NCBI GenBank assembly: GCA_032718475.1
Contig: JAUCBJ010005315.1
Span: 1-26,730, forward strand
Length of the DNA: 26,730 bases
Direction of reading: 5' to 3'
DNA from: Nemertoderma westbladi
Taxonomy: Eukaryota > Xenacoelomorpha > Nemertodermatida > Nemertodermatidae
The notes below the pieces were generated by a model, which saw only the letters and a program-made list of their open reading frames with translations, had not been told where the DNA came from and searched no databases. Positions 1 through 10,566 of the stretch are shown piece after piece. The position numbers were made by a program, and so were the translations under genes. Numbering within the stretch: position 1 is the stretch's first letter; every line of letters starts with the position of its first letter.

Positions 1-2015
1 CCTCAAAAATGTGAATTTTTGAAAAATGGCCACATTTGAGACCTCAGTACATTAGTCTGACAACTAGTTTATCTGTTATTTTAGTTTTCCCGGTTAGAGT
101 AACTCATAATGATTCGAATCATATAACTTTAGTAGGTAAACTGATAATCAGATAGTCTGTATGACTGAATATCTGGGTGAAGAATCTGAAAAATGTCAAA
201 AAATGCAATATTGGAGGCTCTGGCGGAGAGCTCTGATTATAGCTATGTTCATGCGCTTTTTTACCTGACATCATTGACACAAAATGAGCACCATGTCAAA
301 ATTTGAAGAGTAAACTAGATGTTCTAGAGTGTGTATGACTCATTTTAAAATTCTAATAAATTAAAATTTTAAATGGTCCTCAAGGTGGTCTGACAAATAG
401 TTTTTTGATAAAAATACATTTTTTCAAACAATATCCGGGCAGAAGACTATGTTTCAAAATTTAAAGCAAAAACTAACAGTCAGACCCATTATCTGACCTA
501 CTATTGAATTATTTCGAGTAAGTATCTGATCACATGCTGCGTATGACGAGACCTTAAGTGGGGTTTCACAATAAAAAAAATATTAAATTTGAATAGTACA
601 GTACATATAAATTTATCCAAATAGTATAAGGCCTTAATGAACTACACAATTCTCTCGTGTGACCTTCATTTATGAACTGATCAACAGTACTGGTATATAA
701 ATTTTGGTCGGTTATTGCACAACAATACTGATAGCTTTTGTAACATGTACATATATTTTTCAATGATATACTGTAAATAATACGGTGATAATTTACTTAA
801 CTACTCTTAAGCCGAACTAGTTATTTTGTTATATTTTGAAAATTGTAATTTTTTATGTATTAATTACCGTATATCATTGAAAAATATATGTACATGTTAC
901 AAAAACTATCAGTATTGTTGTGCAATAACTGACCAAAATTTATATACCAGTACTGTTGATCAGTTCATAAATGAAGGTCACACTAGAGAATTGTGTAGTT
1001 CATTAAGGCCTTATACTGTTCGGATAAATTTATATGTACTGTACTATTCGAATTTAATATTTTTTTATTGTGATACCCCACTTAACTTAGCATAGTAGAG
1101 TAGGCCTCGTCATACAGGCATTCGGCTCTGGGCCAATGAGCAGCTGTGATTTTTATACTAGGGGCCTAATTAATTTCTTATACTAATCCGAACTAATAAT
1201 ATATGTGTCTGGCTGTTGTTGTTTTATATTACGAAGTATTTTTGTCATTATTACATCGTTTGAAAAATGTATCCGTTTACCAAAACTTGCCGTATTGCGG
1301 CATTTTTAATTAATTTTAATTATTATTTGGCCTACTATTACTTAACATCAAAAACGAATTATATTTTGTTTGTCTGGCTGTTTTGATTTATATTTCGAAT
1401 TAATGTATTGTTATACTGTTATATTATAATAATAGTTGGATAAAATCGATTTATATCGAGCGAGCGAGAATTCGAGCAGCACGTGATCAGATACTTACTC
1501 GAAATAATTCAATAGTAGGTCAGATAATGGGTCTGACTGTTAGTTTTTGCTTTAAATTTTGAAATATAGTCTTCTGCCCGGATATCGTTTGAAAAAATGT
1601 ATTTTTATCAAAAAACTAATTGTCAGACCACCTTGAGGACCATTTAAAATTTTAATTTATTAGAATTTTAAAATGAGTCATACACGCTCTAGAACATCTA
1701 GTTTACTCTTCAAATTTTGACATGGCGCTCATTTTGTGTCAAAGATGTCAGGTAAAAAAGCTCATGAACATAGCTATAATCAGAGCTCTCCACCAGAGCC
1801 TCCAATATTGCATTTTTTGACATTTTTCAGATTCTTCACCCAGATATTCAGTCATACAGACTATCTGATTATCAGTTTACCTACTAAAGTTATATGATTC
1901 GAATCATTATGAGTCACTCTAACCGGGAAAACTAAAATAACAGATAAACTAGTTGTCAGACTAATGTACTGAGGTCTCAAATGTGGACATTTTTCAAAAA
2001 TTCGCATTTTTGAGG
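1..2015. mobile_element. Large foldback / palindromic element, left end cut by window
   Basis: The left arm (1-771) is closely repeated in reverse complement by the right arm (869-2015), with a loop of about 97 bases (772-868). Examples: positions 1-40 match 1976-2015 inverted, 490-525 match about 1481-1520, and 590-771 match 869-1050. Scattered substitutions show the arms have diverged somewhat. The right arm carries about 360 bases (1116-1475) absent from the left. No convincing protein is encoded; short open frames in both arms are mirror images of each other. The left end is outside the window, so target duplications and exact ends cannot be judged. It could be a foldback transposon, two head-to-head copies of one MITE family, or a recent inverted duplication. 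Confidence 0.8.
1116..1475. other. 360-bp segment present in only one arm of the palindrome
   Basis: In the left arm the motif CGTCATAC is followed directly by GCAGCATGTGATCAG when read in reverse complement. In the right arm about 360 bases separate the same two motifs. The segment is AT-rich and holds two related copies of a motif beginning TGTCTGGCTGTT (about 1206 and 1371). No clear target duplication or inverted ends were found, so it may be an insertion in the right arm or a deletion from the left. Confidence 0.6.
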
Positions 2016-2864
2016 CAACTTTGAAATCGTCTGACAACTTTCTGATTAATAGTTTATTCATTTAGTAATAAAAATATTGAAGTTCAGGCATCGTTTATTT
2101 AGAATCACATACAATTAACATTAAACTGATAATCAGATCAACTGTAGACACCACTTCAAATAATGTACTTCACTGGTTTTTGGAATTTCGCCAAATTTAA
2201 AACATCAATATTTCGAGAACGGCTAAACCAAATCGGCTGAAATTTTCACCACATCGTTTTTTCACTAGAATTGATAAGTGGTTAAAATTTCGTCAAAAAT
2301 TTCCGACCCTTGCCACACCGATTGGTCGAATTAGCATGGAATGACCCCTAGGCCTACATCAGTTTATTTTTTTACCTTTGCAATACAGTAACAAGCTAAC
2401 AACTACTGAACTAGGGCAACTATGACTTCTGTCTGTATCTGACTATGCTGCAATGAAATTCAAATTTGGGGTATAACTCAAATTTAGAGAATTAACCTAA
2501 CCTTGTATTAAATTTGAGGTAATTCCAAAATTGGGTCTATAATTTGAAATTTGAGGTATTCTCAAATTTGATGATCTCCCTGACTGCTTAAAGTCAACGA
2601 CTGACTGACTGTACTGCAGCACTGGTACTGGCCAGCTGGCTGACTAGCAGACTATTACAGATAGGCCCTACTTTAAAAAATTGTAAATGCTATGATTGTA
2701 CACTGTCAGACTGTACCACTGCACACTGCAGCCATTTACTGCTGTCATGCCAGCATACTGTACTGCAGTACTGGCTGACTGCTACACGTACGGTAGGCTA
2801 CCTACAGTATACACCTCTACCACAGTTAGGCAGTTAGCGAGGTAGGTACTGGAGGTAATTTTTA
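2016..2864. other. Non-coding AT-rich stretch
   Basis: No gene is supported here. Around 2160-2345 there is AT-rich sequence with the look of an old dispersed repeat. From 2560 to 2830 the DNA is dominated by short CTG/ACTG/GTACTG-like words such as GACTGACTGACTG, a degenerate simple repeat. Confidence 0.5.
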
Positions 2865-2924
2865 GCCGTCAGCGTCAGGCCGTCGCCGTCAGCATCAGGC
2901 CGTCGCCGTCAGCGTCAGGCCGTC
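2865..2924. repeat. 20-bp minisatellite, three units
   Basis: Three head-to-tail copies of GCCGTCAGCGTCAGGCCGTC occupy 2865-2884, 2885-2904 and 2905-2924; the middle copy differs by one base (G to A). The array is GC-rich in an AT-rich neighbourhood. Confidence 0.9.
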
Positions 2925-3267
2925 TGTCCATGATAAATTAATTACTTAAATTTTAAATTGAAAATTCGTAAATCTATAAATTATGAAATTAATTATACCT
3001 ACAGTATCATTGATTATGAGCGATTGGCAAACGATAACCATACTTTATTTTATTTTAAATAAATAATTAAATTTTTAAAATTTTTGAAAAACTCCGGCTC
3101 CGGCTCCGGCCAAATTGTCCAACTCCGATCGAGCCCTACTATGTACTATGACTACTATGCTAAAATCAGCACTACTGGTTAGATATAGGGGACCCTCCTG
3201 AGTGCTTTCTCATGAAAAAAACCCATGAAAAAGATGTGGCTCAAGTTACCGCATTTACCAAATATTA

Positions 3268-3276
3268 CTTGTTGTC
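3268..3276. repeat. Target-site duplication, left copy
   Basis: CTTGTTGTC immediately precedes the left terminal inverted repeat and is repeated exactly at 4199-4207 after the right one. Confidence 0.85.
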
Positions 3277-4198
3277 CGGTCTGACGAATCTGTACAAAAA
3301 AGTACAAAATAGTACAATATAGTACAAAAGAGTACAAAGGAGTACAATAAAGTGCAAAAATAGTACAAAAGAGTGCAAAAATAGTACAAAAGAGTACAAA
3401 CGAGTGAGAAACGTATACAAAACGTGTACCGGGTATACCAGTGTAGTCTCCTCCCCGCTACACTACACTACACTTGTATATATAAATATTATTAATTGTA
3501 AGCAAATGCAACGGGACCGAATTATGCGCCGCTACAGTGTCAATCACTCGCGGCCTTGGTTCTGTGGTCAGCATGAAATGATTGACAGAACTTTGATTCA
3601 TGTAGATTTTGACTGGCTTACAAGTAGAAATAGGCTACAGTTCGTATAATACAATATAATGCAATAGGCCCTACTATGCAGTGGGTAGATAAAACTCCTA
3701 TAACTGAGACTCAGAATTTAGGTCATAGTCTTAAAGTAGCCCATATACTGAAGGATAGACTGTATGCTACTATACATTATGTAGGCTATATATGTCTGTA
3801 TGTACGCCTCTATCTGCAACTTTATTGAGTTCTCCCTCGGCAATTTTGCGGGCTTGGGACCGTTTTTTTGTGTTTTTTGAACACAAAAGGTTGCATTAAA
3901 ACCAGATTGTATTGTAACGGGGCCTACTCTCTGACTGCTAGACAGCTAGATCAGCCCCTGCTCAATGCATGGCTCGCCCCACAATCAGACAATGCTTTGT
4001 TTTATTTTGCACATCATGTGCGCCCCACTAAACGATTTGAACTACACGTGAATGCACGTTTTGCAAGCGTTTCTCACTCGTTTGTACTCTTTTGTACTAT
4101 TTTTGCACTTTATTGTACTCTTTTGTATTCTTTTGTACTATATTGTACTATTTTGTAGGCCTATTTTTTGTACTTTTTTGTACAAATTCGTCGGACCC
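3277..4198. mobile_element. Complete foldback-type DNA transposon with tandem-repeat TIRs
   Basis: The ends CGGTCTGACGAAT (3277) and, inverted, GGGTCCGACGAAT (4198) define terminal inverted repeats of about 145-150 bp (3277-3426 and 4055-4198). Each arm is built of about 11-bp subrepeats of the type AGTACAAAA(A/T). The element is flanked by the direct repeat CTTGTTGTC at 3268-3276 and 4199-4207, which I read as an 8- or 9-bp target duplication. The 630-bp core encodes no recognisable transposase, so this is a non-autonomous element. Subterminal tandem repeats with 8-9 bp duplications are known from foldback, Mutator-like and hAT-like elements; the superfamily is not decided here. Confidence 0.88.
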
Positions 4199-4207
4199 CT
4201 TGTTGTC
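4199..4207. repeat. Target-site duplication, right copy
   Basis: CTTGTTGTC immediately follows the right terminal inverted repeat and is identical to 3268-3276. Confidence 0.85.
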
Positions 4208-4686
4208 TAATATAAAGACAAATAGGCCATTTACAAAGTGCTAAGCATACAAAATAAAGTGTTTAAATAAATTCATTAGTGTCTATATTCATTAACAAAC
4301 TTCTGACAATACACACAATAAAAAACATGGATCAAGATATGGTACCAATTTTGAAACAGCAAATTTTTCATACCATAGAGTTTAAATTCATAAAAGACAT
4401 AAAACATGGATTTAAATTCTTGGACTGTGCTCAATAATGTGGTAAAACGATACCCTAGTAATTATCTTCCCTAGCTTCTCATATTTAACAAGCTTCAATG
4501 TTTTCAAAGGACAAAAAGCTACAAACTCACTGATTGAAAGTCATTTGAAGTCAAGTGGCCCAGGTTATCCACAGGGCCCAAGTATCCCCATTTGACGGTA
4601 CCGGTACTGCCACTGGTTTACCGGTAAGCCTACCCACCCAGACTGCCAGTGCCAGACAGCATACAAAATCGAGATTTTTTAATTAA

Positions 4687-4743
4687 TGGAAAGGAGCAGG
4701 TTACAGTGAGTAGCAGGCTTTTCTAACCAAAACAATAAACGAT
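4687..4743 (-). repeat. Dispersed repeat family, copy 1
   Basis: In reverse complement this reads ATCGTTTATTGTTTTGGTTA, then GAAAAGCCTGC, then CTGTAACCTGCTCCTTTCC, nearly the same as 10281-10332 and, more distantly, 13189-13244. Confidence 0.75.
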
Positions 4744-4800
4744 AACCAAAGAACACAGGTTACAGTCTTATTTTTACAACCCTATAGGATATAAATTATT

Positions 4801-4935
4801 TTTGTCTCTTTGGGTAAGTTTTTTGGGTAATATTGTGTTTTTTTTTGGGTAAATTTTTGTGTTTTTTTGTATTTTTGTGTGTTTTTTTGTGTATTTTTGG
4901 GTAATTTTGTGTATTTTTGGGTAATTCGTAGGACC
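4801..4935. repeat. T-rich degenerate tandem repeat, possible solo transposon end
   Basis: Loose units of the type TTTTTGGGTAAT and TTTTTGTGTAT follow one another and stop at ATTCGTAGGACC. That boundary resembles the right end of the foldback element at 3277-4198 (ATTCGTCGGACC). No matching left end was found, so this may be one end of a related, deleted element. Confidence 0.45.
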
Positions 4936-5399
4936 GATATAATATAATAATTTCTGAATTCTGGAATTGCTTAATAATAATTTGACTTAAAAAAACGTAC
5001 CGGTCTGCCGGTACTAAAAAATAATTTTAATTTTAATTAGGCCTATAATTGATTCTAATTATTGAATACATGACATGAATAATACCGGTACTGTAATACT
5101 TTAGTATAAAATGCCACAAAAATTACTGTAATCACAACATAATGGGTTTGACTAAATACGCCACCAACAACCACTGACACCTTTCGCATACCACCACGTA
5201 TTGTTTCGTTTATTTCTCTCTTTCAATGTTAAAAATAACCTCCACTGCATTACTGGTATACAAAATATATTAAACACATACATGTTAGTGTGGACGATTG
5301 AGAGCCAGTTTGTTAATGGTTCGATAACTGAGAACAGAGAGAAAAGGGTGATAACAGAAAAGCCATAGCTTGAAGGTTGCTACCACCGTGAGGGGGACT

Positions 5400-5412
5400 G
5401 GGGGGGGGGGGG
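5400..5412. repeat. G13 homopolymer
   Basis: A run of 13 G on the plus strand lies near the 3' end of the minus-strand LINE at 5575-8665. On that LINE's own strand it would read as a C tract. Confidence 0.9.
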
Positions 5413-5574
5413 ACTACTGAAGAGACCTACATTAAGAAATTATAAGGTATGTACAACATAATGATAGATCGAATCTGACTAGATGAAATACCATAGAATA
5501 GCTCTCGAAAAAGAAATTTAAAAATCCAGAAATACAAAAAAGAAAAAAAAAGAAAATTAAAAAAAAAGGGAAGA

Positions 5575-6916
5575 TTAATTATCGCTGAGAAGATGTGCCT
5601 TAAAGTTTTTGGAAAAGGTCGAAAGTTTTTGTGTGGACCGTATGATAATTGGTATCTCGTTCCAGATAATAGGGCCCTGATACTGTATGGACATTTGTCC
5701 ATGGACAGTATGAAAGCGAGGAATAAAGAAATTAGTATTGTATGAACCACGAGTGTTATAGTTATGAACAGTATTAGATAAACGAAAGAGATTCGTTAAA
5801 CCAGAAGGTAATAAACCATGAAACGCATCGAACATGAGCTTGGCAACATTTAACTTATACAAAGCTTGAATGGGCAAAATTTCTAACCGACGATAAATGG
5901 GAAAAGAGTGGCAATCCCATTCACTGAATATTATAGCCCTCACAATTTTATTTACCAGAACACGAATTTTATTAATATATGTTGGGTAGGAGCTGCCCCA
6001 TAAGGCAATACCGTAGAGGATCCGTGAATTTACGAGGGAATAATATATTGATTTGAGCACCGATAGAGGCAACAAGTGTCTGAGTTTAAAAAACAAGCCA
6101 GTAAATTTCGACACCATAGATATTACATATTTACAGTGGGACCTCCAATTCAAGTGGTTGTCAAGTATGAGACCAAGATATTTAATTTCATTTTTACACT
6201 TTAGATTTGTATCTTTTATTTTAACTTTGGCTACATTTTCAGTGGACCGCGGGTTGTTGGAATATAAACAATATACAGTTTTATCAATATTCAATGATAA
6301 GCGATTAGAAGCAAACCATTCCGACAACTGTTCAAGTTCAAGGTTGACATTATTTACTAGGTTGTGGGGGTTGTGATGGCTAGCGAGAAGGCTGGTGTCG
6401 TCGGCAAATAGAACTGTTAAGAGTGATGTCGCCAGGGATAAATCATCTATATACAACTAAAACAACAACGGTCCCAAGATAGACCCCTGAGGAACTCGCA
6501 TTGTAATAGGTAAGCAAGTAGAATATGTATCGTTCAGCTTGACGCGTTTGTGTTCTGCAACTTAAATAACTCGAAAACATCTGTAGCGGTCTGCCATGGA
6601 TTCCATATAACTCTAACTTGGAAAGCAGGATCACGTGATCCTTTGTATCGAAGGCCTTGCGGAGATCGATGTAGAGACCACAAGAAGTTATTCCGTCATC
6701 CAGTGCAGACTGCAACCTATGAGCAACATCAATAAGTGCGTGCGAGGTAGAGTGCCGCTTTCTAAAGCCATACTGGTTCTTGGTTACGATATGGAACTTT
6801 TCAACATAACAAGATAGCTGACAATATATGATCCATTCCAAAATTTTTCCAAAAATCGGTAGTAGGGATGTTGGTCGAAAATTGTTGGGGTCGTAGGGTG
6901 AGCTAGTTTTGTGCAC
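5575..6916 (-). pseudogene. LINE reverse transcriptase domain and C-terminus, frameshifted
   Basis: The first segment (6916-about 6490) carries NNFRPTSLLPIFGKILE, NQYGFRKRHSTSHALI and LYIDLRKAFD (motif A, first catalytic Asp). The second (about 6480-5575) carries PQGSILGPLLF, a TAG stop, then LYIDDLS, VLFADDTSLL (motif C with the FADD catalytic pair), KYLGLILDNHLNW and the C-terminal GPIIWNEIPIIIR. The catalytic aspartates remain; a frame change near 6480-6560 and the stop break the protein. Upstream, 7326-6922 holds the fingers region in yet another frame (FTSIGSSLAS, ELEVLFLI). Confidence 0.88.
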
Positions 6917-7285
6917 GGGAACTACTGCAGCCTGTTTAAGTGTATCAGGGAAAACGCCAGCTTTAATACATCGTTATACAAAACTGCCAGCCGACCCGCT
7001 ATGATAGGGGCAGAAATCTTGACTAATTTCACGGGAAAGGCGTCATTGGTAGATTTATTTTCTGGGGTATCATATATAATAAGGAAGAGAACTTCAAGCT
7101 CACATGTTTCACTTAAAACAAAAGAGTTCGAGCGAGAAGGTGGGAGATAAAATTGAGGTCGGGTGTGTACAGTGGGAATATCTGAAGCTAATGAAGAACC
7201 GATCGAAGTAAAAAAAACTATTAAATACGTCAGCAATTTCTCGTCGATCAGTAATAACTTCTTCATTGGTAGGGTCAATGACCTT

Positions 7286-7594
7286 CTACGGGCATTGACG
7301 ATTCCCCTTTTTAGATATAATTCCATTCACTAGTTTCCACATTTTTGCTGGTTGTATCCCAACTTTTGTGAATTCCTTTTCATAGTATGTTTGTTCCGCC
7401 TTTCGAATTACTTTATTGAGATTATTTCTGTATTCTGTATAGGTTCTCCAATTTGCAGCATTACTATATTTCATGTAATCAGAGAAAATAGCATTCTTTT
7501 TAACAATACTTTTGAGAATCCCAGTAGTTATCCACGGTTTCATAGGTTTTGTTTTATAAGTTGACTTTTTTATAAGTTGAGGTGAGAGGAACAT
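7286..7594 (-). pseudogene. LINE linker between endonuclease and RT, shifted frame
   Basis: This frame contains KPWITTGILKSIVKKN, then EYRNNLNKVIRKAEQTYY, then KMWKLVNGIISKK, which is the conserved spacer found between endonuclease and reverse transcriptase in CR1/Jockey-group elements. It is one frame off the endonuclease segment upstream. The sequence just after it (about 7260-7190) continues in a third frame with TNEEVITDRREIADVFNS. Confidence 0.8.
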
Positions 7595-8436
7595 ATTCTT
7601 TCAAAATTACTGAGAAAATCATTAAACTGATGTTCAGGAGATTGATCAGTATCATCCACATTGGGTTCAAAATTAAGTACATTGAGGTCGTTTATAAAGT
7701 CGTCTTTATTAAAACTGGAGTAATCATAGTAATACGTATCACCAGGGGGTTTATAACACTTTTTATAATCATTAAAAAATGAAAAAGTCGGGTAGTGATC
7801 CGTCGTCCCAATTTTGGATAAAAAAACACCAGCCTAGGAGAATGTTGAATTAATATTAGAAAAGAAGTGATCAATACATGACTGAGAGTCATTATAAACA
7901 CGAGTTGCTTGAGCAATAAGTTGAGAATAACCATATTGTTCAAACATATGTAAATAATCTGCCGTGCGCTGATTCATTTTAAGAACATTGACATTAAAAT
8001 CGCCTGTTAAAATTACTTGAGATTTTGATTCTATTAATAATTTAAGTTTGGATTCTATGTTGTCCAGAAAGGTAGTTATAGGAGTTATGGATGACTCAGG
8101 CATGTAAAAGGTACCCATAACTGCCGGCGGTAAATTAGAACCACTATCCACTTGTACCCATACATTTTCAATATTCAAATTGTCGATGTACAAATCAGGT
8201 CGTTCAGTTGCACTGATTCCATCTCGCACATAAACAGCCACACCACCACGTGCCTGCCCATTTACCCTGTTACATATAAAGGGTTTCTGATACCCAGGGA
8301 TATTTATAAGAAGCATTCTGGAATCATCTTTCAAAAAAGTTTCGGTTAATGCTAGTATATCGAAAGGACTATTAAGGCAAGATAAAAACAACAATAGTTC
8401 ATTAATATTAAGTGAGAATATCTTTGAGATCGACAT
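7570..8436 (-). pseudogene. LINE endonuclease domain and linker, one in-frame stop
   Basis: One frame runs from 8436 to 7570 broken only by a TAG at 7834-7836. Endonuclease signatures appear in order: SLNINELLLFLS, ALTETFL (catalytic Glu), RGGVAVYVRDGI, GTFYMPESS, ILTGDFNVN (catalytic Asp and Asn) and SCIDHFFSN; past the stop come KIGTTDHYP (the S/T-D-H motif). In this family the domain nicks genomic DNA to prime reverse transcription. All catalytic motifs are visible, so inactivation comes from the stop and downstream shifts rather than from active-site loss. Confidence 0.85.
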
Positions 8437-8665
8437 TGGATAGCCCTGTACCGAGACTAGAATTGTCCACAGAACTGTTGTCGAGATCGTGACTATCGCA
8501 TTCCTCCTCGGATTCAGATTGACATGGCCGCCTACCGGTACCTTGAATAGTCTCCACAGATTTTCTTGGACCAATGGCGACGCTTTGGAGGATTTTATTC
8601 AGATCCTTTTTATTTAGCTTGTCCCTTTTCGACTGGCTGAGCGATTGATAAGTTATGATATCCAT
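8408..8665 (-). pseudogene. LINE N-terminal open frame (pre-endonuclease)
   Basis: An ATG at 8663-8665 opens a frame starting MDIITYQSLSQSKRDKL and ending about 85 residues later at VDLKDILT. It is basic and then acidic (SESEEE), without a recognisable domain. It overlaps the start of the endonuclease frame, and the join VDLK / KIFSLNINELL suggests it was once continuous with ORF2 through a now-shifted frame. It could instead be the remnant of ORF1. Confidence 0.5.
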
Positions 8666-9602
8666 TGTAAAACAGATCAAATACAGAATCCAACAACCAC
8701 CGACAACAAACAACAAAAGACACAAACTTTTTTTTTATTTCATTTTTTTTTATTTTTATTTTTATAAAACTTTTTATAAATACATACGGTAGAGTGATAA
8801 TAATAATAATAACCTCAATCTGGCTCAAAGTCGTAATGCATGTTGTGTATTGTTGTTATGTTGTAGTCAGTATCTGCACTGTACTGTGGTCAGGTTGTCA
8901 TAACAAGCAATGTAGTGATAGTGATATAATGTTACCGTTAATTCATAGTGTATTGAAATGATTTTCTAAGTCGTAAGTGTACAGGTAATACAAATTAAAT
9001 GCATTGTTTTAAATCAACTCTTAAATAAAAAATACCGGTACTGAAATAAGATACCGGTACGAAAAAAATTCTAAAACTTATTTCATATTTCGTACCGGTA
9101 CGGTACCGGTAGGCCAATTGTATCTTGGATTTTCATATACAGTCGTAGGCCTATCGTATTTCCTCAATTAATCGCATTCGTATCACATCATGAAAAATTG
9201 TTTCGAATCATATACTGATATACAGATATAGTAGGCCTATCACTGTATCGTATCCTGTCCCTGGTTTTATGTACTGGTATGATGTGTAAGTGTATGTCCT
9301 AATACTGTAATTCTGTAACAATAATGTAATAAAATATTATTTACCATACAAAATGCCACTCCCCAACGGCACAAAAACCACATGCAGTGGATAAACTGAC
9401 GTGTGGACCAACCGACACCATTGTCTTCTCTCTAACTGGTCTAATTTGTGATGAATGAGTATTTCAGTCTTAGTTTATCTTTTTAATGTCAAAACTGGAA
9501 GGAGCGAAAAAGGAAAAGGTGAGTTTATTTTATGGAACAAATTTTTGTAATATAATATTTATACTTGTCATCACAGCATCGCATATCATATTAAATTTTT
9601 TA
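8666..9602. other. Non-coding region with TACCGGTA palindromes
   Basis: No gene is supported. 8730-8770 is T-rich. 9030-9115 holds five or so copies of the GTACCGGTAC-type palindrome, two of them as a small inverted repeat (TACCGGTACGAAA about 9052 and TTTCGTACCGGTA about 9088). GTAGGCCTAT occurs at about 9146 and 9229. Confidence 0.5.
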
Positions 9603-9848
9603 TTGGACGGATCCAATTGGATGTTGGGTTGGACGGATCCAATTGGATGTTGGGCGGATCCAATTGGATGTTGGACGGATCCAATTGGATGTTGGATGGA
9701 TCCAATTGGATTTTAGATGGATCCAATTGGATGTTGGAGTTGGACGGATCCAATTGGATGTTGGACGGACGGATCCAATTGGATGTTGGCCGGATCCAAT
9801 TGGATGTTAGACGGATCCAATTGGATGTTGGACGGATCCAATTGGATG
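9603..9848. repeat. 21-bp minisatellite, 11 units, palindromic core
   Basis: Eleven tandem copies of a unit like TTGGACGGATCCAATTGGATG fill the region; two or three copies have 4-6 base additions and the rest differ by single bases. Every unit contains the perfect 12-bp palindrome ATCCAATTGGAT or a one-base variant. Because the unit is seven codons long it stays open in more than one frame (repeating GSNWMLD or DPIGCWT). I regard that as a by-product of the period and not as a gene. Confidence 0.95.
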
Positions 9849-10142
9849 TCCTTATTTCTCACACCTGTTTGTGTGTTTGTTTGAACACACAACTTCTTGC
9901 ATTTAATGTTGATGGAATTCGATGAAACTTTGATGATAGGTGTTCATTATCGGACCTTTGTGTATGTATGCAAGGTTTTGGTTTTGAGGGACCTGTAGGT
10001 TGCCTAGCAACAGTGAAATTAATTGTAGAATGACCGATGATAATTGTAAAATTCACTCAATCAAGATTCTGTCGACACCCCATAGGGAACATCTATTGGA
10101 CATGCTTTCTGCAAAATTTCGCTTTATTTCGCTTTAGGTTCA
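9849..10142. other. Non-coding stretch
   Basis: Nothing recognisable apart from a short local duplication of TTTCGCTTTA just before the inverted-repeat element at 10143. Confidence 0.5.
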
Positions 10143-10385
10143 AATCAATTTGGTGCACACCACTTGACTGCCTGATTTTTTAGATTTTATAGAGTGACTA
10201 TTGACTGTCTGACCGTGTGACTACTGAGTACTGACTGTCTGAGTGTCTTACCATATGGTTTCCTTCAATTGGTAAAGTGATCGTTTATTGTTTTGGTTAG
10301 AAAAGCCTGCCCCTGTAACCTGCTCCTTTCCCTATAAATGGGCAATTTTGAAAAAAAATCACAAGTGGTGTGCACCAAATTGATT
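10143..10385. mobile_element. 243-bp MITE-like element with 23-bp perfect TIRs
   Basis: The 23 bases at 10143-10165 (core TTTGGTGCACACCACTT) are exactly repeated in reverse complement at 10363-10385. The interior is short, non-coding and AT-rich and includes the dispersed repeat at 10281-10332. No certain target duplication was found next to the ends. Size and structure fit a miniature inverted-repeat transposable element of unassigned superfamily. Confidence 0.75.
10281..10332 (+). repeat. Dispersed repeat family, copy 2
   Basis: TCGTTTATTGTTTTGGTTAG, then AAAAGCCTGC and CTGTAACCTGCTCCTTTCC; lies inside the inverted-repeat element at 10143-10385. Confidence 0.75.
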
Positions 10386-10397
10386 ATTCCCGTTTAC

Positions 10398-10566
10398 AAT
10401 TGTACAGTCGGTAACGGTACTTTTCCCAATGTTTCGTATTTCGTGTTTAGGCTGCCCTGCATAGGCGCGTAATTTATTACAACAAATTGTACATACAGTA
10501 CTTTGCTCAATGTTTAGTTTTTCGTTATTAGGCTGCCCTACATAGGCGTGTAATTTATTACAACAA
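10398..10566. repeat. Direct duplication of about 80 bp
   Basis: The block at about 10416-10485 (CCAATGTTTCGTATTTCGTG, then TAGGCTGCCCTGCATAGGCG, then AATTTATTACAACA) is repeated at about 10497-10566 with several substitutions. On the minus strand the duplication translates as two copies of CCNKL(H/R)AYxGQP in one open frame (10643-10359). No family is recognised, so I do not call a gene. Confidence 0.75.

Larger units (their letters stand above)
4208..5399. other. Non-coding region with dispersed repeats
   Basis: No gene is supported. Within it, 4687-4746 is an inverted copy of a dispersed repeat also seen at 10281-10332 and 13189-13244. Positions 4801-4935 are a T-rich degenerate tandem repeat containing GGGTAA words. 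The palindrome ACCGGTA occurs several times (about 4598-4625, 5000-5015, 5085-5092). Confidence 0.55.
5575..8665 (-). mobile_element. Decayed CR1/Jockey-type non-LTR retrotransposon (LINE)
   Basis: Read on the minus strand, the order is a short N-terminal open frame (8665-8408), an endonuclease of the exonuclease-endonuclease-phosphatase fold (8436-7837), a linker containing KPWITTGILKSI, then reverse transcriptase ending at 5575. Family members copy their own RNA into a nicked target. This copy is dead: I count one in-frame TAG after the endonuclease (7834-7836), a TAG inside the RT motif region (about 6457), and at least five frame changes. The complete C-terminus (GPIIWNEIP then SDN) suggests the 3' end is intact and that decay came after insertion. 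The assignment to the CR1/Jockey group rests on motifs recalled from the family, not on an alignment. No target duplication was identified. Confidence 0.9.

Noticed and set aside
566-1095. Mirror-image open frames of 65 and 89 codons on opposite strands sharing the peptide CAITDQNLYTSTVDQF
   Set aside because: Both come from the two arms of the palindrome; a conserved peptide read from both arms only restates the inverted repeat. No domain or family.
3868-4158. 96-codon open frame ending in repeated FVLYCTI
   Set aside because: The repetitive tail is the subrepeat array of the foldback transposon; no coding character.
6053-6376. 107-codon plus-strand frame
   Set aside because: Antisense shadow of the LINE reverse transcriptase, whose motifs lie on the minus strand.
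9486-9925. Open frames encoding repeated DPIGCW or GSNWMLD
   Set aside because: Explained by the 21-bp period of the minisatellite, which cannot create stops once a unit is open.
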